This document shows positions 55,301 to 61,658 of a DNA stretch of 64,000 bases, piece by piece. The notes beneath the pieces are model-generated. The model made no database searches and was not told the origin of the DNA. It was given only the letters and a program-made list of their open reading frames with translations. The translations under genes were made by a program, and so were the position numbers. Numbering within the stretch: position 1 is the first letter of the stretch; each line of letters begins with the position of its first letter. The stretch is from the NCBI RefSeq assembly GCF_901933205.1, contig NC_044572.1:59616965-59680964 (forward strand), written 5' to 3'. The DNA comes from Camarhynchus parvulus. Its lineage: Eukaryota; Chordata; Aves; Passeriformes; Thraupidae.

Positions 55301-55309
55301 TCACTGTAG
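34243..55309 (+). CDS. GPLD1: GPLD1, GPI-specific phospholipase D (complete, 25 exons)
   Basis: Spliced CDS: 34243-34339, 37182-37237, 37739-37817, 40381-40478, 41289-41399, 41658-41706, 42190-42244, 42906-43013, 43697-43724, 43805-43944, 44879-44944, 45182-45305, 45813-45952, 46948-47134, 48079-48189, 49184-49258, 49717-49873, 51451-51592, 52146-52239, 52345-52438, 53022-53198, 53502-53662, 53922-53948, 54040-54090, 55232-55309. It totals 2505 nt, 834 residues (human 840), 25 coding exons. The secreted enzyme cleaves the inositol-phosphate bond of GPI anchors and circulates in plasma. Residues 1-23 are a signal peptide and the mature chain starts CGISTHVEI. The N-terminal zinc-phospholipase domain keeps His29, His125, His133 and His158, at the same numbers as the histidines reported essential in human. 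A C-terminal beta-propeller of FG-GAP repeats follows, with Ca-binding loops DLNQDGYEDL, DFNEDGVPDL, DVDGNGNADL and DLDSDGLDE. All phases join. Confidence 0.97.
35753..35836. repeat. A-rich low-complexity tract
   Basis: CAAA/CAAAA-type simple sequence in GPLD1 intron 1. Similar in composition to the tract at 25271-25377 but more mixed. Confidence 0.7.
37182..37237 (+). CDS. GPLD1: GPLD1 exon 2
   Basis: Encodes HRALEFFTKHEGSVNYRK after a split Ala codon. The acceptor is TTTTTCAG and the donor GAAAG|GTAGGA. Intron 1 (2.8 kb) is among the longest in the gene. Confidence 0.93.
37739..37817 (+). CDS. GPLD1: GPLD1 exon 3
   Basis: Encodes LLLNHQDAFQAGSIYPDAFY and PPICKR. The acceptor is TTTCACCAG and the donor AACGTG|GTAAGA. 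Confidence 0.95.
40381..40478 (+). CDS. GPLD1: GPLD1 exon 4
   Basis: Encodes GMFHDVSEDTHWSPFLKAS and IDYIRRNYPQPWEE, catalytic-domain sequence including the conserved DTHW. The acceptor is TTGCAATAG and the donor GAAGAA|GTAAGA. Confidence 0.95.
41289..41399 (+). CDS. GPLD1: GPLD1 exon 5 (catalytic histidines)
   Basis: Residues 111-147: ATEKLVAFLFGIASHMVADV, SWHSLGIDQGF. Carries His125 and His133. The acceptor is TTGTGTAG and the donor GGAGAA|GTAAGC. Confidence 0.96.
41658..41706 (+). CDS. GPLD1: GPLD1 exon 6
   Basis: Encodes IDFRGSYSEAHSVGDF, including His158. A short 49-nt exon; the acceptor is TTCTCCAG and the donor TTTTG|GTAATG. Confidence 0.95.
42190..42244 (+). CDS. GPLD1: GPLD1 exon 7
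   Basis: Encodes GGDVVSQSELDFSYLASS; ends mid-codon (TG) before TATGTACC of exon 8, restoring the W-YVPVKD junction. Confidence 0.94.
42906..43013 (+). CDS. GPLD1: GPLD1 exon 8
   Basis: Encodes YVPVKDLAAIYKEFYGKEII and SESTIAECTYLLFFE. The acceptor is TGTTTTCAG and the donor GAACT|GTAAGT. Confidence 0.94.
43697..43724 (+). CDS. GPLD1: GPLD1 exon 9 (28-nt micro-exon)
   Basis: Encodes only HGERLLVGK after a split Leu codon, matching the human segment before LYPTYSTKSP. The acceptor is strong (T-rich, TTTTTTTCAG); the donor AAG|GTTGGT is weak. Confidence 0.88.
43805..43944 (+). CDS. GPLD1: GPLD1 exon 10
   Basis: Encodes LFPTFASKSPFLVDKFHEYF, LGGVDDMAFWTNNIFELTSH and MLENGT. Separated from exon 9 by an 80-bp intron. 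The acceptor is TGTCCCTTAG and the donor ACCAG|GTATAG. Confidence 0.96.
44879..44944 (+). CDS. GPLD1: GPLD1 exon 11
   Basis: Encodes DCYLPENPLFINCTKERKDS, the end of the catalytic domain. The acceptor is TTTCTTTAG and the donor CACAT|GTGAGT. Confidence 0.93.
45182..45305 (+). CDS. GPLD1: GPLD1 exon 12
   Basis: Encodes NKQSKQEHHKNTTSLLSETL, EKNINYTERGVQF. The acceptor is the NAGNAG TTTTAG|CAG|AAAC; the downstream site would start at 45185 and remove one residue. NITYTERG-like text is conserved with human (NINYTERGV). Confidence 0.92.
45813..45952 (+). CDS. GPLD1: GPLD1 exon 13
   Basis: Encodes KSLRLINHAFKTNVWRALGA, PAASYFLTSPYARLG, the lead into the propeller. Donor TG|GTTGGT is required by phase; a rival GTAATT lies 4 nt further on. 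Confidence 0.92.
46948..47134 (+). CDS. GPLD1: GPLD1 exon 14 (first FG-GAP)
   Basis: Residues 385-446: ALVSADLNQDGYEDLVAGAP, GYSTMGHVQIGRVYVVYGN. DLNQDGYED is an integrin-type Ca-binding loop. Largest coding exon of the gene. Confidence 0.97.
48079..48189 (+). CDS. GPLD1: GPLD1 exon 15 (FG-GAP)
   Basis: Encodes PSGRFGSALAVLDFNEDGVP, DLAIGAPSVGSQFLTYK. FGSAL plus DFNEDGVPD is a complete FG-GAP repeat. The acceptor is TTCTTTTAG and the donor TACAAA|GTAAGC. Confidence 0.97.
49184..49258 (+). CDS. GPLD1: GPLD1 exon 16
   Basis: Encodes GAVYVYFGMEGRGLAPQPN, VTITCQ. GAVYVYFG is an FG-GAP strand. The acceptor is TGCTGTTCAG and the donor TGTCAG|GTATAT. Confidence 0.95.
49717..49873 (+). CDS. GPLD1: GPLD1 exon 17 (FG-GAP)
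   Basis: Encodes YSYCNLGWSLLAADVDGNGN, ADLVVGSPYAPGGGKQRGF. Ca-loop DVDGNGNAD. The acceptor is TTATTGCAG and the donor CACCAAG|GTAATA. Confidence 0.96.
49935..50900 (-). repeat. Large old CR1 LINE fragment
   Basis: CCAAATTGCTCCAGGCTTTG, CAGCGGCTCCTCAGCCAGTG and GTGGGAAACAGTGTTGGGAA match successive CR1 segments in consensus order on the minus strand. It covers most of GPLD1 intron 17, and about 0.95 kb is retained. High divergence and small indels indicate an old insertion; no open reverse-transcriptase frame remains. Confidence 0.85.
51451..51592 (+). CDS. GPLD1: GPLD1 exon 18
   Basis: Encodes NWMVQGEENYAWFGFSLASC, NMTLLLIGSPTWKTCS. Lies beyond the large CR1 copy in intron 17. The acceptor is TGGTCTCTCAG and the donor TTCTAG|GTGTGT. 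Confidence 0.93.
52146..52239 (+). CDS. GPLD1: GPLD1 exon 19
   Basis: Encodes PLLPDVRQSVGKVYGYNPPS, RWFEITGDK. Two in-frame acceptors are possible: GCTGCAG (chosen) and TTGAAG six bases earlier, start 52140, which would add two residues. Donor is ACAAG|GTAGGG. Confidence 0.88.
52345..52438 (+). CDS. GPLD1: GPLD1 exon 20
   Basis: Encodes EMGRMGLSLASGVLSVAGNT, RKVLVVGAPTA. The acceptor is TCTAACAG and the donor CTGCAG|GTATGT. Confidence 0.93.
53022..53198 (+). CDS. GPLD1: GPLD1 exon 21 (FG-GAP)
   Basis: Encodes QAGLALVYDLSNSTKPSLLS, TFSGDRRFSRFGGDVYLSDL, DSDGL. The Ca-loop DLDSDGLDE spans the junction with exon 22. Confidence 0.96.
53502..53662 (+). CDS. GPLD1: GPLD1 exon 22
   Basis: Encodes EMIVSSPLRTNGVTSILAGG, GRVYIFNGIQASSGNVTGHC, CPENW. 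The acceptor is TATGCGCAG and the donor AACTGG|GTAAGA. Confidence 0.95.
53922..53948 (+). CDS. GPLD1: GPLD1 exon 23 (27-nt micro-exon)
   Basis: Encodes AQYVLISPE, identical to the human segment. Symmetric phase 0 exon, so skipping it would keep frame. The acceptor is a long T/C tract ending TTCTTTAG; donor GAG|GTAAGT is strong. Confidence 0.93.
54040..54090 (+). CDS. GPLD1: GPLD1 exon 24
   Basis: Encodes ERSRFGSSVTTVKSERK, the last FG-GAP entry strand. The acceptor is ATTTTACAG and the donor GAAAG|GTGAGA. Confidence 0.94.
55232..55309 (+). CDS. GPLD1: GPLD1 exon 25 (C-terminus)
   Basis: Encodes KEVVVAAERSSAKARLGGRL, FVYSL and TAG. It ends three residues earlier than my recollection of the human end (VYSLGSD). 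The acceptor is TATCCCTGCAG. Confidence 0.95.
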   Translation, partial: KEVVVAAERSSAKARLGGRLFVYSL

Positions 55310-56141
55310 AAGTTTGCAGTAGCCTTAAAGATCAGGGCACACCTGGTCTTCTAGTGAAGAACCTCTGTAGGATTTGTGCTACTTTCCTGAGCCCACACAA
55401 ACCAACATACCGTGTCAGCAAGCTTTTGCTGAATTGTGATGGGCAGCAGCATCGCTTATCTAGAACAAGCAAGTTGGTCTGAAAACCTTTTAGAGGTTGA
55501 AATGAGCAAGGAGATGCATTTTTGGTAGTAGTATTTGGCTGTGTAAGGAATGTTCAGTGGACACCTTTACTGGCCAGATTTGAGTATCTTCTTGACAAAA
55601 CTGGGAAATTGCAGCACAGCATTTACAATTCTTACATACTGTGATAAGGATTCTAAGTTATGGAAAGTTACTGACAAAATAATAAGCATGGAGCAGGGGC
55701 AGCTTTAAGACTGACAAATGTGGGTGCTGATCAACAGGACTGTCTCTCTCTTCTCTCTCTCAAGTCTTGAGGCGTGCATTGAGGGTGTAAGTGCAGCTCA
55801 GATCTCCCAGGAAAAAAAGAACAAGCAAGACTGATAAATTTTGAGGAAATGCAATTTGGCTGATTATTCTTGACATCCTTTCTGCTTTTGTGTAAAATTC
55901 CATGACCATGGTAACATAGAGTTGTTAATGGCTTTTATTGTTAACAGTATTGTCTTTAACTAATTAACACTAATTTTGTATGATGCAGATTTAACAGCGT
56001 GCATCAATTATCTATTAAACAACTTGAGCAGCAGAATGTGTTGATACTATTATTACCAATACTAGTCTATAGACACATATGTGTGTTTTCTCTCTCTTGC
56101 CTCCTTCACAAAGGCAAGGCATTATTTTTATTTTAAATAAA
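55310..56141 (+). other. GPLD1: GPLD1 candidate 3' UTR
   Basis: Sequence after the stop to an AATAAA at 56136-56141. The hexamer has no obvious GT-rich follower, so the true end may be elsewhere. The human 3' UTR is longer. Confidence 0.35.
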
Positions 56142-56618
56142 ATTGCACAGAATTCTAAAGGTCATACTCCAAAATTAAACACCTCAACTTACCTTCCTAG
56201 AATTCTCTCTCAAGGATGTTGTTCTAAACAAATCAAAAAAGGCAAGATGAACATTAGCTTGATTTACAATGCATTCTGGTATCTATTTTGAGGACTTGTC
56301 CAAATAGCAGAACACTTTAAAAAAGAAGTTAAATCTGAACCTCGTGCAAGAAGTAACAGGCTACAACTGGGATTGCAGTACTTATGTTACAAATCTGTTA
56401 ACTGTGGTATGAGGCAAAACAAGCAGTGTCCTTTTAAGGGCAGAATAAACATTTTCTCTTGAAATCAAAATTGACAAAACCAGTAGGTTCTGTAGCAATT
56501 CCATTCTGAGCATACACTCTCCACTGGCTTTCTTCTGTGTATGACCTCCACATAATTTTATTGCACTTGACGGCATTTTGGTTACTTGAATTGTAAGAAA
56601 AACTTTAAACATTTGCCT

Positions 56619-56658
56619 ATGTCTTCTACAAGATAAAAAGCAGTCTTGTAGAAGACAT
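56619..56658. other. Perfect 15-bp inverted repeat
   Basis: ATGTCTTCTACAAGA (56619-56633) and TCTTGTAGAAGACAT (56644-56658) are exact reverse complements around the 10-base loop TAAAAAGCAG. Pairing stops at both ends. The arms are too short for a standard pre-miRNA. Confidence 0.85.
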
Positions 56659-57133
56659 CTTTTGCTCCATGTTTTTATTGTGCTTTGAGTCAGTTACGTA
56701 CAGGTAAAGAGTCAAAAGGAGTTCACAGAAGCCTCCCTGCAAAAAAGTTTATGAGAAAGCTTCCCTAACAGCTGCACCAATATCAGTTCTGGCCTAAAGA
56801 AACTACAGCTCATTTGAAAATATCAGCATCTATCTCCCTTCACACACTGAGATTCCTGGGGTTTATCAGCCAAGGTATGTGAGTAATTGTTTTTTTCCAC
56901 TGGACTGCTCAGTTGGGTGATTTTTTACTACTTTACCTGCTAAGCTTAAAGGCTGCAAAAAACTCAGCTAAAAAACTCAAAAGCATTACAAGATCATTAT
57001 CCTTCTCACCTTCTCATGCCATTAGTATCTGTACTTAAAGTCATGTAGAGAAGAACTGTTGGAAAGTAACACATAGAACTGACTTTAACCAAACCAGAAT
57101 CACAGGCCTGGACAGCTTTAACTTACGAACCTT

Positions 57134-57139
57134 TTTATT
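57134..57139 (-). terminator. MRS2: Candidate poly(A) signal, MRS2
   Basis: AATAAA on the minus strand followed downstream by GGCCTGTGATTCTGGTTTGG. Would give a 3' UTR of about 1.2 kb. The hexamer at 57742-57747 is an alternative. Confidence 0.3.
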
Positions 57140-58317
57140 TCCATCTTTAACTCATTAGTCCTGAGAAGAATGTTCACAGCTACAGCTACTGTCTTTTCAA
57201 CCCTGCTAGTACAATGATTTACATGGAGCTGCTCACTGTGTTACAGATAGATTAAAAAATCCCAAAGAAGAAATGGACAGTGTGACGTGATTTAGACACA
57301 TTTCATGCTCCCTCTACAACCTGAGAGAAACCAGTGGAGAACTACACCCTTAAAGAGAAGCCCTAAGAACAACAGAAATAGTTGCCATAAGGCTTCTACT
57401 CCTTCCTTCAGCCCATCACAGGACAACAGGCTTCCAAACCTTTAACTAACCTGGCTACTTACTGTGATGCAGGCTAGTCCATGCTTTGTCTTGGAGAGAA
57501 AAGCACAGCCCACCTTAAGAAAAACCAACAACCCAGCTGATGATTTTTACCAGAATTTGAATTATGGCAACACAAGGAGGTGTAAACTGCAGCTGTATCA
57601 ATGTGTGTTGAAACAGTGTCAGATGGAAAATGCAAGTGGGCATTATCCATAGGCCCGTTTGCCCTGTTCCTAGAACTGCTGTTTGGAGCCTAAATTAATT
57701 GTTAAGGAATATACAAGATTAGCAGCTAAATTTCAAAGCCTTTTATTGCTCCTTTTTTTCTCACTGCCACCAATCTAGAAGTCATGCTTCACGAGAGATA
57801 CAGGTATGTTTTTTGCTTTGGAAAACCTGTTCTCTGCAATTAAATAGGGCCTTAAAAATCCATTCAAGAAGTCACTCTTGGGGTGGATTTTTCTTTGAAG
57901 TCAGATTCCTAAATCTGCAGTTCAGAACCAGAATTATTGATCAATCCTGACTGCTTCCTTCTTTAAGCCAAGAATTCTGTTCTCTGTATGAAAGGCCATA
58001 AAGCAAAGCACCATTTGACAGAAACACTACAAATGAGAATGCCCAAAAAGTAAGTACATGTATGTGGTACAGAAAACTAAAGGCACATACATGGGGTGGA
58101 GGTGAAACTACTATAGAAAGCATTTTGCTATTTGCCCTCATGTTTCTCTCCTTATGTGCGTGAGCATTAAAAATGTCATTGTAGGTTTTTGGCACAAAAT
58201 ATATATTAAATTAGCAAGTTTAGAAATTCTTGCAGTTTTCAATAAGGAAGAACAAATACAAGGAAAGAGTCCGAAGTCCACCCTGTAACAACGAAAGTCT
58301 CTTTGTTCCTGCTGTTC

Positions 58318-58428
58318 CTACTGGTTTGTTAATGTGCTTCTGCTCAGCCCAAATGTTTCTCCTTTAAGACTGGTCTTTATGTCCACTCTTCCAGCTGCTG
58401 GTTGGGATTTTTTCAAAGCTGCAGGAAC
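58318..58428 (-). CDS. MRS2: MRS2 terminal coding exon
   Basis: Encodes VPAALKKSQPAAGRVDIKTS, GLSRSTLTNQ, stop TAG. The SRSTLTNQ end parallels human GRSILTNR; the middle is poorly conserved. The acceptor is TTGCCTAG. Confidence 0.9.
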   Translation of the reverse strand, partial: VPAALKKSQPAAGRVDIKTSLKGETFGLSRSTLTNQ

Positions 58429-61400
58429 CTAGGCAAGAAACAAAACAGCCTGATTACATGAGAAACTGCTCTATATGTGGCAGAAGGAAGTAAGGCTCCA
58501 CAGATGCTTGAACCCTGATTTTGCTCCCCTTATTTTCAGAACAGTGTCTTTGGCTTCTCCCTCCCTAATAGCTCCCAATATCTTTCTCCAAGTCAGTCAG
58601 TATGAGCTGGACTTTGTTTTGAACTACACTTCAGGATATTCTAGTAAATTGTAGCCATAGTCAACAATCCACAACTACTGCCAGCTGATTCTTAGTAGCA
58701 AAAGAGGAGAGGGAAGAAGGGGAGTTTATCTGAGCCTCCCTTTGTCACTTGTAGCAACTTAACTTTTGACTTTACTGACATGTCTGCTATAAATATTACA
58801 GTGCAGAGATGAGGTAGACAACACAGTTCCACAAGTCCTGGAAAGTGCAGTCAATAGGGAAAATGACCATACATGCTGATCAGAGCATGGTCTCTTTGGA
58901 AATCTTCCTACAACTCGGTACCCTCAATGACAAAGATAACTGGTGCATATGTAAGAAACTATTACAAACTTCAGACTGAGAGTGAGGACATGACAACCAC
59001 AGCATCATTCTCCAGAGAGATGTTACAGCTAGTGCTCATCCTCATCATCCTTTTAGCTCCACTTACTCTTTTACAAGTCAAGGACTATGGATCCAGAGTT
59101 AGTATGTGGGTAGGAGGACGAGGACTGCTTCTATCATTAGCCCCAGCTCTCCTTGGGCTTCCAGGTGAAAGTAAATACAGCACTTCTCATGGAACAGCCT
59201 GCAGCTTCACTTCTGCCCAGTGCTGGAGCTCCCCATCTCCTTCAGTCCAGCTAGGGAGCACCTTCTCTGTCATGGAGCAGACCCTGAGCTGAATTTTGCC
59301 ATGCTTTGTAGCCTATCCATCTAAGCCATCTTATTTTCTGCCTTAGGAATGGACTGTACAAGCAGAGTGTGAGGCAGAAGCCCCAGCCAGCCATACGTAC
59401 GTGAGGAGGTAGCGGAGGATCCAGGTGCCGCCCAAGGAAGGAAAGTAAGCGCCGCCAGATCAGACCACTTCCCAGAAACATAATCCCTGTCACCAACCAA
59501 AATATCCTGGGGTCCTACCAACAGAACACTCCCATTAGTCATCCAATTATCTCTCAAAAAAGGGATTACCCAAAGATAATCTCTCACTCCCCACCAGTGT
59601 TTTCTTCCTTTATAAGAGGAAGCAGTAAACTCTCCACCATCAACAGTCAAACCCTTCCTTGGAAAAAGGGCTGTTTCACAGCAAAGCATTTTATTTAGGA
59701 TCACTGTACTGTATTCTGTTACTGTTCCTTGCAGTTTTCCTTCCTTCATTGGAAGTTTGAAAACTTAATCCTTATATTTAACTGATTTGAAAAAGGAAGA
59801 AGTCTTTGCTTTGTTTGTTTGTTTTAAAGGTGGCATGTGCAGTTTTAAAGTTGTACCCCCCAGATGGTACTCCTTCCTCCCCAGTTTAGGTATAAACAAT
59901 TACTGACAGTAAAGTACTTCCTCTGATGTGCTGGAAATGCCCTGGCTGCTTGACAGATACCCTTGTATCTGGAAGACAAAGCTGCTCTTGTCAGAATAGA
60001 TGATCATTAACAAAACTTTAATACTACTTTATAATCAACTACTTATACACCCAAAAATTTGTATTCCCACTTCTTTTCCATGGACATGACACAGAAAAAA
60101 GGCTGCAATACAATACTGTGCAGTTTGCCATGCAGTAATTTGCTTACAAAAGAAGTGACTGTATGAACACATGAATCCCTGGAGCTTTGTCCATGGAAAG
60201 AATGAAGTTGTACCAAATATGAAATAAGCTGTAAGAGCAGGACACACATTTTATGATAAACGCAGGACTTGTTCCTTACCTCTTCAAGGGATGACTCCAA
60301 GTTCATACCAAATGCAACTCCTATGAGTCCAAAGAGAGAGACAGAGAAAGTCCCCATGGTCAGCTGCAAGTTCAGCCTCATCATCACATTACGGTGGCTA
60401 AAGAAGGGAGAAACATCTGTAAGGGGAACCCAAAAATTTATTTGCTGCCTAAATACTTAAATTCCATATAAAATGCACTAAAAACAGTGAAAGAGAGGAA
60501 GTCTGAAAGAGAGGAATGCTGAAATTATGTAACTCAGTTGCAAAGATCATGAAACAACAGTACAAAGAGACTATTATTTTGACATTGCTACATCTGGACA
60601 CCTTTAAAGGCAGCAGGTTCTGCTTAACCATCATCAGGCTTTCCAGTATTGCTCACTTCTCAGAGGTGTATGTATATACAGAGAAATAGTAAATTTCTGC
60701 TGAAATTTGTAACCTCTTACCACCATCTGGCTGCAATTTCTATATCTGTATTCACAATGGACAAAAATTTTTTGTTACCTTGCAAATTAATACATTTTAC
60801 TAAAAATGGAGTTGCTAAATGCTGCGGGACTACAAACTTCAGTCCTTTTGGGTGAATTTCATATTCAAGTCTTCCACAAGAAGGTTTTTGTGGTTTCCTG
60901 ATACAGCATCCACAAAGTGCTTCTACAGATAACTCCTCAGTGCAGAGGAGAAAGAATATTAAACACTGACCTCAGAGTGGCACATTCATGCAAATGCAAG
61001 CTACAACGCTTTTTCAGTAAGAAATCTGACTAAAAGTGAAAAATGTAGCATTCAAAGAGAAAGAGAAACTTGCTCCCAAGTTATTAATTTTTGTATCACT
61101 CTACAGAGTAATAATTAACTTGTCCTGGAAACCTGAGTAGCCTAGCCAGACTCTGGTTAGTAATCTTTTCTGAATAGAATTTTAATATGCTTCTCAATTT
61201 GCAGATATTTCCTGTATTGGCTAGCTCCCCTGAAGAGTCTAGGAGAAGGTGGGTTTTGCCACTAGGCAAGATTGCTGCCTAGCTACATAGTTACATACTA
61301 ATTACACACACTAATTAGGCTATCTTCTTCCTTTGCTTTGTGCAGTTCACGACTAGAAAAGTGCAATACAGCTGCTGTGACTACAAGTCCATTCAACCCT

Positions 61401-61658
61401 CACTAAGACAGAATTCTCCAACTTTCCTTGTAGTAAAATTTGAGAAAGTCTAGGCCAAGAAAGTCTAAATTCCAGATTTTGGTAATCTAACAGATGGTAG
61501 CTAACCTGTCCAGGTTGATAAAGATGATGCTTTCTGAGTCGTCAATCAGTACTCTGAGTTCACGAGCTTCATTTAAAAGATCTTCTGCTTGTCTGTAATA
61601 ATTCTCCAACAGCAGCTCCATTTCCTCTGCATGGTCAATCCCAGATGTACTCTCCTCA
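58318..61658 (-). CDS. MRS2: MRS2, mitochondrial magnesium channel, C-terminal part (last four exons)
   Basis: Minus-strand CDS 61658-61506, 60397-60280, 59514-59401, 58428-58318 (TAG): 164 residues plus a split first codon. MRS2 is the CorA-family Mg2+ channel of the mitochondrial inner membrane. Visible: EESTSGIDHAEEMELLLENY (long pore helix), INLD|SHRNVMMRLNLQLTMG, first membrane helix ending in the invariant GMN motif (GVAFGMNLESSLEE), second helix WLVTGIMFLGSGLIWRRL, then a basic tail ending STLTNQ. The human protein reads very nearly the same up to SFLGRQLE and diverges in the tail. The upstream exons (transit peptide and matrix domain) were not found between 61659 and 64000 and must lie to the right. 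Convergent with GPLD1. Confidence 0.95.
59401..59514 (-). CDS. MRS2: MRS2 exon with TM2
   Basis: Encodes DPRIFWLVTGIMFLGSGLIW, RRLLSFLGRHLDPPLPPH. The acceptor is TGTTGGTAG and the donor CCTCAC|GTACGT. Confidence 0.95.
60280..60397 (-). CDS. MRS2: MRS2 exon with TM1 and GMN motif
   Basis: Encodes HRNVMMRLNLQLTMGTFSVS, LFGLIGVAFGMNLESSLEE. The GMN triplet is the CorA/Mrs2 ion-selectivity signature. The acceptor is CTTCTTTAG and the donor GAAGAG|GTAAGG. Confidence 0.97.
61506..61658 (-). CDS. MRS2: MRS2 exon, matrix-side helix
   Basis: Starts with a T completing a Phe codon (inferred from human VFE), then EESTSGIDHAEEMELLLENY, ELRVLIDDSESIIFINLD. The acceptor TTGCTCGCAG has a short pyrimidine tract; the donor is GACAG|GTTAGC. 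Confidence 0.9.

Larger units (their letters stand above)
56142..58317. other. Convergent spacer GPLD1 / MRS2 including MRS2 3' UTR
   Basis: Tail-to-tail region. Minus-strand AATAAA candidates for MRS2 are at 57742-57747, 57134-57139 and 56674-56679; the one at 57134 is followed on the minus strand by a TG-rich stretch. The perfect inverted repeat at 56619-56658 lies here. No coding exon was recognised. Confidence 0.4.
58429..61505 (-). other. MRS2 introns between the last four exons
   Basis: Introns 58429-59400, 59515-60279 and 60398-61505 are AT-rich without recognisable repeats. A 139-codon plus-strand open frame at 58873-59292 is judged accidental. Confidence 0.5.

Noticed and set aside
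58873..59292. 139-codon plus-strand open frame with a hydrophobic stretch
   Set aside because: It lies in an MRS2 intron, has no recognisable domain, and is not clearly beyond chance length.
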